Shown here piece after piece: positions 20,746 to 31,629 of a DNA stretch of 64,000 bases. Origin of the DNA: Nilaparvata lugens. Its lineage: Eukaryota > Arthropoda > Insecta > Hemiptera > Delphacidae. The notes below the pieces were generated by a model. That model made no database searches and had not been told where the DNA came from. It saw nothing but the letters and a program-made list of their open reading frames with translations. Location of the stretch: assembly GCF_014356525.2 (NCBI RefSeq), contig NC_052516.1, positions 22,784,929 through 22,848,928 on the forward strand, in the 5' to 3' direction. A program made the position numbers and the translations under genes. Within the stretch, counting starts at the first letter, position 1. The number at the start of each line of letters is the position of its first letter.

Positions 20746-21034
20746 ACTCATCTCTCAGGAACGAGTAGTCTCACTAATGAGGTGAATCGTCAACCACTAC
20801 GTAACCATTCATTCATTTTGTAGCTACTTCTGAATTAACACCCGGCCATAGTGTGATATTTCTGTGATATAACCCATAGCTTCACAGCTTACATACCAAA
20901 TTCATATAAATGGCTATAATAAAGTGGAAGCATATAATTTGTATAATACCACAGAACGAAGAGTCAATGAGTATTCTTTCTCCTCTCTCTAATAATTATT
21001 ATTCTTCCTCTACTTGCCTTTCTTCTTCCTAGAC

Positions 21035-21240
21035 ATCTTATTTATTTATTCATTCATTTATTTATTCGTGGACAGAATCACAAATTATATAAATATGATT
21101 AGGGAGGAACAACAGGCTTGGCCCAAATCTATTCCGTTCCCAAATTTTGATGAATTAAAAAAATGTCCAAAAAATAGGTTATGTTTCCACTGTAAAAAGT
21201 TCAAGGTCAATTTTCGTCCAAAAATATATACAGGTACAGG
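21035..21240 (-). mobile_element. LINE 3' tail, minus orientation
   Basis: TTTATTTATTCATTCATTTA is followed by GGACAGAATCACAAATTATA, GGAACAACAGGCTTGGCC, CCCAAATTTTGATGAAT and AAAAATAGGTTATGTTTCC. This is the reverse complement of 13430-13632. Confidence 0.7.
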
Positions 21241-21344
21241 CTAAACATTTCGAATTTATAGAAAATAAAACACCGAACTATATTTAAATATAACACTTAA
21301 TTATCACTTTATATTGAATTAATCAAGTTATTTTATAAAATTTT

Positions 21345-21592
21345 GAACATCTTCTCCGTCTTCTTTTCCTTCTTCTCCTTCCATGTTTTCTTCGCCCTTT
21401 TCGTATCCTTCTTCTTCTTCTCCTTCTCCTTCTTCTTCTTCTTCTTCTTCTTCTTCTTCTTCTTCTTCTTTTCCCTCTTCTCCTTCTGGGTCGTCTTCTT
21501 TATCATCCTCGTCATCTCCTGCGTCTCCTTCTTCTCCGTCTTCTTTGCCCTCTTCTTCTTCTCCTTCCCTCTCTTCTCCAGCGTCTTCTTAA
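21345..21592. repeat. (TTC)n with GTC/CTC interruptions
   Basis: Pyrimidine-rich plus strand with an uninterrupted core at 21433-21470. Coding-like frames in several phases are artefacts. Confidence 0.9.
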
Positions 21593-21704
21593 CTACTGAG
21601 AAGCAGTTTAAATTTGAAGTGTACACTCGTAACACACAATCATGAGTACAGCACAGTAGTTAAGGCTTTTGATGGTGAGATTCTTCTAAGATCATCCTAC
21701 TGTC

Positions 21705-21812
21705 TACTTTCTTCTTCATCTCCTTCTTCTTCTTCTTCTCCTTCTTCTTCTTCTTCTTCTACTTCTTCTACTTCTACTTCAACTTCTTCTTCTACTTTTA
21801 CTTCCTTTTCAT
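21705..21812. repeat. (TTC)n/(TTCTAC)n microsatellite
   Basis: TTC units with TAC interruptions near 21760-21800. Confidence 0.9.
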
Positions 21813-22112
21813 CTCATTTTTCTTGTTCTTCATTGTTGTGTTCCCAAGATTGTTGTCTACTGACTGGCTAGGGTGTGAGTTAATTTGAATTATTTGTCTG
21901 CAAGTGTGTTATGTAACTATAATGCCTCGGATGATTACGCCTTGTATCGGCTGGAATGTTTATCACTACTTTCTTCTTTGCGGGTCGTCTTTTTATCATA
22001 CATCTATCTATTCATCTTTTCTATCCATTCGTCTATTCCATTCAGTTCATCGCTCTCAATTATTTAGTTGTCAAATAGTTTTATCAATATGATATTGATT
22101 TTATTGTAATAA

Positions 22113-22862
22113 TCTATCGTCTATATAAAAGCGAAATGGCACTCACTCACTGACTCACTCACTCGCAGAACTAAAAATCTACCGGACCAAAAACGTTCAA
22201 ATTTGGTAGGTATGTTCAGTTAGCCTTTTACACTAAGAACGGGTTTGGAAAAATTTCCAAAGATACGCCCAAAATTAGCGTTTTTCCAGCGTTTTTTTTT
22301 GCTTTTTCTCAGATTTATCGAGATAAAGTCAATAAGGTATAACGACAATAACGTCAAAGATACGCCCAAAATTACGTTTTTCCAGGTTTTTTTGCTTTTT
22401 CTCAGATTTATCGAGAACAAATGACCAGAAATTGTTCAAATTTAGTACAGAAGCTCAGCTAGGGTATAATAATGTTGTGTTAGAAGGAATTTGAAATAAC
22501 GCCAAAGATACGCCCAAAATCTACGTTTTTCAGCGTTTTTTTGCGCTTTCTCAGCTTTATCGAGAACAAATGAACAGAAAACGTTCGAATTTACTACAGA
22601 AGCTCAGCTGGGGTGTAATAATATTGTGTTAGAAGGAATTTTAAATAACGTCAAAGAAACGCCCAATATCAGCGTTTTTCCAACGTTTTTCTGCGTTTTC
22701 TCAGTACTTTGACTTTCTGATTGAATGAAGCATGCTCAAATGGAAAATACAGGCGAGCGAAGCGAGCCCACTGATCTCGTTTTTTGACGATGCAGTCGGG
22801 GGTTCAGGTGTGGAGCCCCCTGGCCAGACGGATATGGCGAGCGAAGCGAGCCTGACGGCTAG
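22113..22862 (+). mobile_element. non-autonomous Helitron with internal tandem repeats, 750 bp
   Basis: The 5' end TCTATCGTCTATATAAAAGC is preceded by A and followed by CACTCACTCACTGACTCACT. The 3' end is GCGAGCCTGACGGCTAG before T (22863). The interior holds about three diverged ~135-bp direct repeats, each with AAAGATACGCCCAAAAT, a CGTTTTTCxxxCGTTTTT block, TTTATCGAGAACAAATG and CAGAAGCTCAGCTxGGGT. It shares both ends with the 682-bp copies but not their middle. No Rep/helicase is encoded. Confidence 0.8.
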
Positions 22863-23635
22863 TAATGATAATATATCTAAACACATATCTATCTATTCGT
22901 CTATTCTTTTCAGTTCCTCGCTCTTGATCAAGATTGTCTATGCCATATAATATTACCATCATGATCAATGTGAGTTAATGGAAGTTTGATTATATTCATT
23001 AAAACTGAAACATTGAACTGTAATTGGTTATCCTATTGAATCGTATTGAAACTGTATTGTGAATGTACTGAGGATTTATTAGCAGTGAATAAGCTCTACA
23101 CTCAGTTAATTATTTGTGAGTAATTTTTCGAATTGCTCCATTAGATATTGTTGAAACAAAATCGAAATAAAATCATCATGGATGTTAATAAATATCACAG
23201 TATATCCTTCAAGCTAATACAAAATTCTCATTCATCTCATAATATCTTCAAATATGTATTCACAGAACAACTATTAGAAAATTGAAAGTATTTTAACATA
23301 TTAATATCAAATTGGATTGGAATTGTTGAAATCACTTCCTATCCTCTTGATTATATGGTCAATCTTGCAGCTTTCTGATACAATTAGAGAAAATTGAAGT
23401 TCAGAAGTAATGATGCTATCAAACAAATATTACTTTAGATTAGTCTACCTTATCTGAAATGTCTCAATTATTCTCATAATGCTATACGATTCGTTGTAAA
23501 CGGATATTATAAAAATATCCCATCAATTGTTTTTTACGATAACTAGTAGTGAATGCCAATAAAATTATTGATCCGTCAACCTTTTCTCAAAAGTCTCACT
23601 CTATGACAATATTGTATACTCTCTAATACTCCGCC
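22863..23635. other. AT-rich spacer, no gene seen
   Basis: No frame above 60 codons with a motif and no repeat recognised. Confidence 0.3.
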
Positions 23636-23853
23636 AATTTATGTAGTTGCATAACAATATAATTATCTATAGTTATTATATTACCAAATTACTTTTTCAT
23701 ATCATATACAGTTCAATAATTATTTTCTTAGTCCTATTATGTAATTCATCTATAAGTTTGCTGTATTGTAAGCTATTGTATATAAGTGTATAAGCCAGTA
23801 TATATTGTAATCTACATAAATAAAGTACTCAATCAATCAATCAATCAATCAAT
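23636..23853 (+). mobile_element. LINE 3' tail type 2, (AATC)n end
   Basis: CAATTATTTTCTTAGTCCTA, GTATTGTAAGCTATTGTATA, TAAGCCAGTATATATTGTAA, then an AATAAA polyadenylation signal and (ATCA)n at 23830-23853. It recurs at 26105-26626 (interrupted) and inverted at 54820-54990, as expected for a non-LTR retrotransposon 3' end. Confidence 0.7.
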
Positions 23854-24049
23854 ACTTTAACTAATATTTTTTTCCTTTCTTACTATCTCCCTGCTTCCAA
23901 CTCCACCAACTGGGATATAATAAAGGCAGCGATTCAATTTAATTGCCTGGTTCTATTACTCCAATATTTGGATGATACAGATTGACCTTTCACTTTCTCA
24001 AATTCATTGATTTGAATTGTAAGATAAACCAGAATTTTGAGGTACTTTA

Positions 24050-24490
24050 TTCTTTGATCATTCATACAATAATTACATGAGAGGGAGAGAAAAAATAAGG
24101 TCAGCTTGTGCTATTCCTCTCCCAAATTTGTATGAGGTTAGACATAGTCTGAAAAATGTAGTTTTGTAGTTGTTCACATCACAAAATTTTCAGTCCTCAA
24201 TCATCTTCACGAAGTCGATTTTTAAATTTAGATGCATCAAAACCAAACCATTGGAAGAATATTTCTCATACTTCTTTCGGTGCCGTCTCCGTTTCGAAGG
24301 TTGGCAATCTATTTTTACTTTTGAGACCGCAGATCGAAATAGGTCATTATTGCTGCATTCAAACCAATCCCGAAGGTTCTTCAGCCATGAGTTTCGTCTC
24401 CTTCCTACGGATCTCTTTCCTTGGACTTTCCCCTGCATAATAACTTGAAGCAATTGATATTTTTCTCCTCTCATAACATGTCCCATTTAT
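24050..24490 (-). pseudogene. LINE reverse transcriptase C-terminus plus 3' UTR
   Basis: On the minus strand a 98-codon frame (24486-24190) opens GHVMRGEKYQLLQVI and contains GKRSVGRRRNSWLKNLRDWF (residues 23-42). That motif is typical of the last ~80 residues of many insect non-LTR polymerases (YLGHV-RGE...GRRR-SWLKNLR). No catalytic RT domain is present upstream, so the copy is 5'-truncated within about 40 bp. Downstream on the same strand (24190-24050) comes the 3' UTR block AAATTTGGGAGAGGAATAGC ending in GAATAAAG, which ties the isolated tails at 10700, 17280 and 36665 to this LINE family. Confidence 0.75.
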
Positions 24491-24535
24491 AGCAGTTCTC
24501 ATTATTATTACTAAAATAGGAAATATTCACATATA

Positions 24536-25444
24536 AAAAAATCTGGTGTGGCGCACTCAAACAACTTTCCTTGCCGTTATGAAAATTTATCACCTGACGC
24601 TAGTGTTCCCGCGCATCTCAAGTCTACTATTCAAAGATCTAAACCAGCTGGTGACAGGACTATAACGCTGGAGACACACGAGGTCTGCTATCTCTTCATA
24701 GTGAATGATTTGAAAGAATCAACAGTTGCCTACAGTTTGCATTATTGAATAAACACATTCTCTCGAATTTCGAGCTTATATCCAATTTTAGGTGAAAATG
24801 TTACTCAACATTAATTATTGTAGATTTTCATGCTCAATCTTTCTCATTCGGAATTTTTTGTTTAAATTGTATCTGAAGCCTGATAATTGGTTATCTAAAA
24901 TCAAACTTTGCATGGATGGGGCGCAGCTCCTGAAATTTTCACAAATATGGAACTAGTGGCAGTTGATAGAGCTTAACAATGACTATTTCAGCTATGAATT
25001 TGATCAAAATCGTTGGAGCCGTTTTCGAGAAAATCGCGAAAAGACCCTGTTTTTGACAACATTCTCGCCATTTTAGCCGCCATCTTGAATTGCATTTAAT
25101 CGAAATAGTTTGTGTCGGATCCTTATATTGTAATTTCGTTCGAAATTTCAAGTCATTCCGTTAATTGGGAGATGAGATATCGTGTACACAGACGCACAGA
25201 CGTACATACACTCATACACACACACACACACACACACACAACACACACACACACACACACAACACACCACACACACACACACACCACAACACACACACAC
25301 ACACACAGAGCAATTCCCAAAAACCATTTTTTTGGACTCAGAGGACCTTGAAACGTATAGAAATTTAGAAATTAGGGTACCTTTATGTTTTTCGGAAAGC
25401 AATACTTTCCTCACCTATGGTAATAGGACAAGGAAAGTAAAAAT
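24536..25444 (-). repeat. TG-containing repeat family C, complete copy, inverted
   Basis: Read on the minus strand it starts TTTTTACTTTCCTTGTCCTA (25444), passes the GGTACCCTAATTTC block and a TG tract (25310-25205), then the GACTTGAAATTTCGAACG, ATGGCGGCTAAAATGGCGAG and CAGGAGCTGCGCC blocks, and ends GAGTGCGCCACACCAGATTT (24541). About 900 bp. ACTTTCCTTG near the start and GGCAAGGAAAGT near the end are inverted repeats. There is no ORF of substance; the autonomous partner is unknown. Confidence 0.75.
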
Positions 25445-25995
25445 GGTAGTGTAAGCCAGAACAGGCAAGATATAGCCTAATAAGATATAGATGAGAGTCT
25501 AATCCTCGAATGCATGGTGAAAGAGAAGAAATTTGATTCAAACTGTAGTCAGTCATACCTGGATTAATATCAGCGTATTTATTCTCAATAAAAGAAAATG
25601 AGGAAACTTGATATGATAAAAATTATATCCTCATCTCAATGCAAAGATTGGTTTCGAAAATCATAATCACAGCCATTTTAAAGATATAATCAGCTCATGG
25701 TCCCATGAAATCCCATTAGGTAGGCCTACCTACAGATTTCTCGTTTTCTTGTACCGATGTATTTTTTTATCTTTTTTTGCACCCGTTTCTCCAGCCTATC
25801 CTCTCAGTCACTCATCCATCAAACTCTTTATTCTTAATATCATAATACTGAAACATACAGACTTTCCATTTCAAACCCTAATAGACTGCAATAGGCACTA
25901 ATAGACTAGAAATCTAGAAACAAAATTATACGTTTACCTTTCCATTTCAATTAGGCTAAAACCTATTAGTCAATCTGCTCATTATTTTATTCAAC
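25445..25995. other. spacer, no gene seen
   Basis: No frame or repeat recognised beyond short words. Confidence 0.3.
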
Positions 25996-25997
25996 TT

Positions 25998-26074
25998 CTT
26001 CTTCATCATCATATTCTCTTTCTTCTTCTTCTTCTTCTTCTTCTTCTTCTTCTTCTTCTTCTTCTTCTTCTTCT
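25998..26074. repeat. (TTC)n microsatellite
   Basis: About 20 TTC units after a TTCATCATCATATTC lead. Confidence 0.9.
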
Positions 26075-26104
26075 CTATAGTTATTCAGAGAATAACTTCT
26101 TCTT

Positions 26105-26626
26105 CTATAATCATCTATAGTTATTATATTATTACAAATTGCATTTCATATCATATACAGTTCAATAATTATTTTCTTAGTCTATGTTATGTAAATTCAT
26201 CTATAATTTTTCTGTATTGTAAGCTATTGTATATAAGCTGTGCCTAGTTGAAAGTTGAGTGTATATTTTTGGCTTCAAAATTTTCTGAAATAACTTAATT
26301 TATTCAAAGTGCGGTGATATTAAGTGCAAAATTTGACTATAATTTGGTATTTTAATCATTCTAAATTCAAAATTTCTAGCTATTATATATTCTTGGACAG
26401 AACTTTGAACTTTAAATTTCCTCAGTAAGAACATAACCTATTTTTTTGGACATTTTATTATTTATCAAAATTTGGGAAGAGAATAGTTTTGGGCAATGCC
26501 TGTTGTTCTATCCCCATTATATTCATATGATTTGTAATTATATCAAAGAATAAATAAATAAATAAGTGTATAAGCCAGTATATATTGTAATCTACTTAAA
26601 TAAAAGTACTCAATCAATCAATCAAT
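26105..26626 (+). mobile_element. LINE tail type 2 split by LINE tail type 1
   Basis: The outer element matches 23636-23853: it runs to GTATATAAG (26231-26238), is broken, and resumes at TGTATAAGCCAGTATATATT (26567) to the AATC repeats at 26608-26626. The inserted segment (about 26239-26566) is a type 1 tail with TTTTTGGACAGAACTT, AACCTATTTTTTTGGAC and GCCTGTTGTTCTATCC, ending in AATAAATAAATAAG. ATAAG is present on both sides, consistent with a short target duplication. So type 1 is younger than this type 2 copy. Confidence 0.75.
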
Positions 26627-26639
26627 CAATCTTCTGGTT

Positions 26640-27055
26640 CTGAACCACCGGGAAGCGATTTTCTTACTCATAAATGGTATTCAGAGGAGTTCGGAATTAG
26701 AACTCCTCTTCCTACTTCCAAATTGAATTTTGTATTAGAGTACACTCTACTCATGTTATTTTATTTAGTTAAACTGAATCCATCAATGATACCACATATA
26801 TTTTCTTCCATACTGTTAATGCGTGATCTTCCTGGATGCTTCTTCCTTTTCGTCTAACAATTTGATATCACGCGAAGGTCACCGTAATATCATCACGGCA
26901 CTGCTTTCTAGACCTTAAGGTCAAGTTTCACGCATCTAGCAGACATCTCTATGTTCCAAACTTAGTTCTGTGAAATGTTTCATGCGTGTTCACCTGTGGA
27001 CTGTGTTTTACTTTTTGTGATTGTATAGTGATTGTATTGTGCGTAGACTGGTTAA
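26640..27055. other. spacer, no gene seen
   Basis: Somewhat more complex sequence. No open frame with recognisable features. Confidence 0.3.
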
Positions 27056-27240
27056 TGAGAGAACTGAGAAAACGCTAATTTTGGGCGTACCTTTGTCGTT
27101 ATTCCAAATTCCTTCTAACACAACTTTATTACACCCCAGCTGAGCTTCTGTAGTAAATTTGAACATTTTCTGTTCATTTGTTCTCAATAAAGCTGAGAAA
27201 GCGCAAAAAACGTTGGAAAAACGCAGATTTTGGGCGTTGG

Positions 27241-28633
27241 CCCAGTCAAATAGTCATTATAATGCGGCCCGACCAAACAAAAATTAAGATAATTGATTCT
27301 ATTGTTTTAATCGGTCCATTTGAGTATTAGTAAGAGTAATCTATGGTTTACCACCAAAATTTCTGAAGGCATAACTTTTGGCAGCCTGAAAAACAAGAGA
27401 TTTTGGTACTTTTTTCAGTTTTTTCACGATATCTCCAAAACCAATTGTTCAATCAATATTTTTGGTCCATTCTTTTTCGAAGAAAATAAAATTCTCTACA
27501 ATTTTCATTGCCATAGTGTTTTCCCATCTCCAATAGGAAGCGAGTTATAGCTCGTTGAAAATTGTTAATTTTTTTCAACTTGGCGAAAAATCGCTAAATC
27601 AATGTTTTTTTCCTTTTCACTTCTTATAAAGTGGTATGTGGTATTTTTTTATCGTAATTAGAGTATTACTAAGTTGTCAATACAATCACTAATGATAGAG
27701 TTGGAACAAAAAAGTATATTTTAGGGTGGTGATTCATTTATGAGACTCATGATTTGGCGCTAACTTCTTTTGGTGAATTCAGACCAACTGCTAATTGCTA
27801 AAAACGGTCATTGTTGGAAATAAAAAGTGCACGTTATACAGTGTTATAGTGTGAAAATTATAAAGTATTCTCTAGGGTAGATTTCATAAAAATAGTCCTA
27901 TTGAGGATGAAACAGCAGAGTGCTCCTCAACACAAGTGTAGGCTGAAGAACACTGCCATCACCACTCACAGACCACCAACATGTTTTAACTTGCTGTCAA
28001 GATTGGATTAGGTGGTAACAGTGGCAGAAGTGATGACATACAGCATCCTCAGTTGGTTGAAGTCTTGGGAGGCTATGCACTTTTTATTTCCAACAATGAC
28101 CGTTTTTAGCAATTAGCAGTTGGTCTGAATTCACCCAAAAGAAGTTAGCGCCAAATCATGAGTCTCATAAATTGAATCACCACCCTAAAATATACCTTTT
28201 TTGTTCCAACTCTATCATTAGTGATTGTATTGACAACTTAGTAATACTCTAATTACGATAAAAAAATACCACATACCACTTTATAAGAAGTGAAAAGGAA
28301 AAAACATTGATTTAGCGATTTTTCGCCAAGTTGAAAAAAATTAACAATTTTCAACGAGCTATAACTCGCTTTTCTTTTCATTTTCATTTATTTTATTTTC
28401 TTCAAAAAAGAATAGAGCAAAAGTATTGATTGAACAATTCGTTTTGGAGATATCGTGAAAAAACTGAAAAAAGTACCAAAATCTCTTGGTTTTCAGGCTG
28501 CCAAAAGTTATGCCTTCAGAAATTTTGGTGGGTAACCATAGATTACTCTTACTAATACCCAAATGGACCGATTAAAACAATAAAATCAATTACCTTAATT
28601 ATTGTTTGGTCCGATGTACTATTTGATTGGGCT
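27241..28633. mobile_element. 1.4-kb long-terminal-inverted-repeat element E
   Basis: The left arm (27241-27832) and right arm (28075-28633) are inverted copies over about 560-590 bp, separated by a 240-bp unique spacer. Tips: TGGCCCAGTCAAATAGT on the left and ACTATTTGATTGGGCTA on the right. Comparison with the intact Helitron word GGGCGTATCTTTGG shows the element interrupts it with CGT on both sides, a 3-bp target duplication. Such duplications are known for CACTA and PIF/Harbinger; the tip sequence does not decide between them. Arms differ by short indels. The mirror-image 60-75 codon frames in the two arms are not genes. Confidence 0.85.
27898..28074 (-). pseudogene. relic ORF in the spacer of element E
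   Basis: The unique spacer between the two arms reads on the minus strand as 59 codons with one internal TGA (after LIQS). It opens SLPRLQPTEDAVCHHFCHCY (27 codons to that stop) and continues QQVKTCWW, later VLQPTLVLRSTLL. Short proteins with an LPPTxxAxxxHxxRxYxQxQ.W segment followed by W-x-x-x-G and a P-T-T stretch are, from memory, common next to transposon genes in insects, so this may be the decayed end of the element's own protein. The identification is inference. The composition is less AT-rich than the arms. Confidence 0.35.
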
Positions 28634-28799
28634 ACGTATCTTTAGAAATTTTTCAAATCCGTTCTTAGTGCGCCACTAACGGGCCAACTGAACATACCTA
28701 CCAAATTTGAACGTGTTTGGTCCAGTAGATTTTTAGTTCTGCGAGTGAGTGAGTCAGTCAGTCATTCAGTGGGTCATTTCGCTTTTATATATACAGATA

Positions 28800-29175
28800 G
28801 TCATTTGTCATCTGCATAAATGAAGAAATCTGATGTGACATACTGGATTTGGGTTGAATGCTTCGCATACTATAAATATGTCTTCTGCAAACGACATGCC
28901 TTGACACTCATAGTTCTATGAAAAACGGATAGTTTAAAGGTGACGGTTTCTTGATCCATTCCGAGCTGCAATGTATTAACATACTTTTTTCTATGTATTT
29001 CACACGACATGCGGTCAAATAAATATTTAGATTGATTAATTTATTTGTAATATTACAATCATTTGCCTATACTTCCTGGTGGTTAGGAAAACACCTATTT
29101 TCTAAATTCGCATAAATTATCCATACGTAACTCACGCACAAGCCTAGAGCTCATTGAACATCACACTCAGTGAAA
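28800..29175. other. spacer, no gene seen
   Basis: No recognised element. Confidence 0.3.
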
Positions 29176-29179
29176 ACAC

Positions 29180-29400
29180 ATGATTGAATAATTGAGAATC
29201 TAAAATCAAACTTTGCATAGATGTGGCGGAGCTCCTGAAATTTTTACAGATATGAGACTTGTGGCAGTTGATAGAGCTCATCAATGACTATTTTAGGTAT
29301 GAATTTGATCAAAATCGTTGGAGCCGTTTTTGAGAAAATCGCGAAAAATCCTGTTTATGACAACATTTTGCAAAAAATTATGCTTTTAATAAATTTCATA
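29180..29400 (-). repeat. family C fragment, inverted
   Basis: TCAAACTTTGCATAGATG, GGCGGAGCTCCTGAAATTTT and CAAAATCGTTGGAGCCGTTT match 24890-25060. It is truncated before the TG tract. Confidence 0.6.
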
Positions 29401-30345
29401 ATGAATTTTTATAATCAAGATGGAATATTTTGTTAACTAATTATTAATTCTATATTGTTCAGAGACGATCTGGCAACAGAGCAAAGCAAGAAATAGATAG
29501 CACCATCTGCTTTGTCGAATGATAGACAAGGATAGCAATCGTTTGACGTTTGATGTTATATCCTATTTGTTGGGGGCTCTGGATGGGTCGCGGAGGGCTG
29601 TGGGTTTCTGCTGTGACTTATCCAGAGCGTTCGAGATGGTCGATCAAGAACTCCTTTTGAGAAAGCTTGAATTTTATGGATTTAGAGGTCATGCAGAGGT
29701 GTTTTTGAGATCCTATCTCGTGGATAGATACCAGGCTGTGAAAAATGATTGTGATAGCTCTCAGGTGCTTTCTGAATGGCAGATGGTTAAGCGAGGGGTT
29801 CCTCAGGGCTCCATACTTGGGCCTACATTGTTTAATATATTTATCAACGACTTGTCCTACAATGTTGATGGTAAATTGGTGTTGTATGCTGACGACACAA
29901 CAATCTTACTTGAAGGAAACAACTATCAAGATGTCATGGAGAAGGCTAAGATTGCCATGCAGCAGCTCAATGGATGGTTTTATGATAATTCCTTGAAGCT
30001 TAATCTAAGCAAAACAGATTTTATTAAGTTCTCTATGAGAGGTAATGAGAATGATCCAGCTATTGTAGGATGGGAGTGTCCTGCTACTGATAAGACAAAG
30101 TTTCTGGGGATTGAATTGCAGGCAAACTTGAAGTGGGATGGTCACATAGAGAAACTCCAGAACTGGTAGAGGCTTGTCCTTATACCATTGAGGAGTGTTT
30201 CAGAGCATTCATGTGACTCCATTCTAAAAATGACATGTTGTATGCCACTTGAGCACCGCTCAGAATTTTTGGCTTCAAAAAACAAAAATATAATATTAAT
30301 AATGCAATTGCAAATCAAACGCTTCCATTATAACATGGACATCAA
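29388..30345 (+). mobile_element. right part of MITE family B interrupted by a LINE fragment
   Basis: B sequence runs 29388-29539 (GACGATCTGGCAACAGAGCA, GATAGACAAGGATAGCAAT) and resumes at 30304-30345 (TCAAACGCTTCCATTATAAC, ATGGACATCAA), with GCAAT at both junctions (29535-29539 and 30304-30308). The left B terminus is missing. Confidence 0.7.
29540..30303 (+). pseudogene. LINE reverse transcriptase fragment (RT domains 3-7)
   Basis: The plus frame from 29540 to a TAG at 30167 carries the palm of a non-LTR RT. Counting from the ATG at 29519, which lies in MITE sequence and is not the native start: FCCDLSRAFEMVD at residues 30-42 (catalytic Asp at 33), GVPQGSILGPTLFN at 93-106, LVLYADDTTIL at 120-130 (YADD catalytic pair), NSLKLNLSKTDF at 157-168, and TKFLGIELQANLKWDGH at 193-209. 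A frameshift near 30160 moves the thumb-like sequence (LRSVSEHSCDSILKM) to another frame, and LINE homology stops near 30260. It lacks the endonuclease and most of the C-terminus, so it is dead. GCAAT flanks mark a target duplication. Jockey/I-like by style; clade is inference. Confidence 0.85.
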
Positions 30346-30589
30346 TAAAGTATTTAGTATTTTTATAATACAATAGTACTGTTACAGTACTAGACAAATA
30401 TACAGTGAGATAACTAATTTGAAAAAAGAAGATGAAAAAAGAGTGGAAGAATCAAATGGAGCCGATGAGGAAGAATATTTCAAATCTTGAAATCTCTCTC
30501 ATTCAGTGCAAAGTGAAGATGAGGTCACACGACTCTAGAAGGCGTACACCCACTCCTTCTGATCGAGAGAGCGCATAGTTCACACGGTG

Positions 30590-30690
30590 TCTTCTTTTAG
30601 TGATGAGAGGGGGGCTCACGACCCCCTGTCACCCCCCCCCCAACCACAGCTAGGGGACCCGTGACCCCCTGCGAACACACAGCCATCATT
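30590..30690. repeat. C-rich patch with GACCCCCTG repeats
   Basis: ACGACCCCCTGTCACCCCCC and GTGACCCCCTGCG occur within 60 bp, with a run of ten C at 30633-30642. It stands out against the AT-rich surroundings; function unknown. Confidence 0.5.
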
Positions 30691-30769
30691 TGCTCACTGT
30701 GCTATCTTTGCTATCACTACTATACTGTCTCAACTATGAACGTGTATGACTAACGCTTCCTTCTATATA

Positions 30770-30789
30770 TTCTTCTTCTTCTTCTTCTT

Positions 30790-30820
<31 letters not shown>

Positions 30821-30905
30821 TTCTTCTTCTTCTTCTTCTTCTCCTTCTTCTTCTCCTCCTCCGTCTTAATCTTTTTCTTCTTTATCTTCTTGCTCTTCTT
30901 ACTTT
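30770..30905. repeat. (TTC)n microsatellite
   Basis: About 35 TTC units with few interruptions; it explains a poly-Phe frame. Confidence 0.95.
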
Positions 30906-31543
30906 CACTGTCGTCTGTTGCTCTTATCAGATTCACTCTCTTTCGACAGCTTTGAAGTTATTCCGAATACAGGAAAATAAATTATTGTATAACTTATTTC
31001 ATACGAGTTCGCTTTGAAGAATTTCAGGATTTCTCTTTGAGGGGTCGGGTCACGAAGTTTATGAGTTCGAATTGAAATTTGATTTGAGTTTCATTAGCTG
31101 TTAATCATTGAGTATTTTCGTACAGATTGGTGATGATTAGTTGTGAGCTTCTCATCTGAAAAACTGATAAATCACTTCTTTGATATCTAATAGAACGACT
31201 GGCAATCAAATTTCTTCAATAAATGAATTTATTCACTTACAGTGACAACGAGATCTTTCGGCAGGTCCGCTATCTTCATGTTGACAGTTAAATGATATAT
31301 TTATGGTATTTGAAACTTCATAGTTTTATGATTTGTAACTCTCAAATTATTCATTGGTTCTCAACTCTTCAGAAACAGTGGCTCCCGATTTGGACTCACT
31401 GAAAACTTTGTATAATGAGTTGAAACCGCTTTCAGGACTACGAACAAATGGAGCAATCAGTACTACAACAGAGAATAGATAGTAAATATTCTTAACTTCA
31501 CATTTTTTGGTCGGCCTCAAGGTCTGTGATAGATCCAAGTCTA
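30906..31543. other. spacer, no gene seen
   Basis: No frame with a motif and no repeat recognised. Confidence 0.3.
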
Positions 31544-31578
31544 TTTTTACTTTCCTTGCCCTTGGGTATTGGTCTGTA

Positions 31579-31629
<51 letters not shown>

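Larger units (their letters stand above)
27056..28797 (-). mobile_element. Helitron, minus strand, split by a foldback element
   Basis: The 5' end is at 28797 on the minus strand (TCTGTATATATAAAAGCGAA, preceded by A), with GAGTCAGTCAGTCATT-type repeats. The body is at 28634-28797 and resumes at 27056-27240 with ACGCCCAAAAT, CTCAGCTTTATTGAGAACAA and CAGAAGCTCAGCTGGGGT blocks as in 22113-22862. The usual GCCTGACGGCTAG 3' terminus is missing, so the element is 3'-truncated near 27056. Confidence 0.7.

Noticed and set aside
20355..20768. 137-codon Phe/Leu-rich frame that looks like a membrane protein
   Set aside because: It lies entirely in (TTC)n sequence and has no non-repetitive core.
27320..28562. 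Two similar frames on opposite strands (27320-27550 and 28359-28562)
   Set aside because: They are the same sequence in the two inverted arms of element E.
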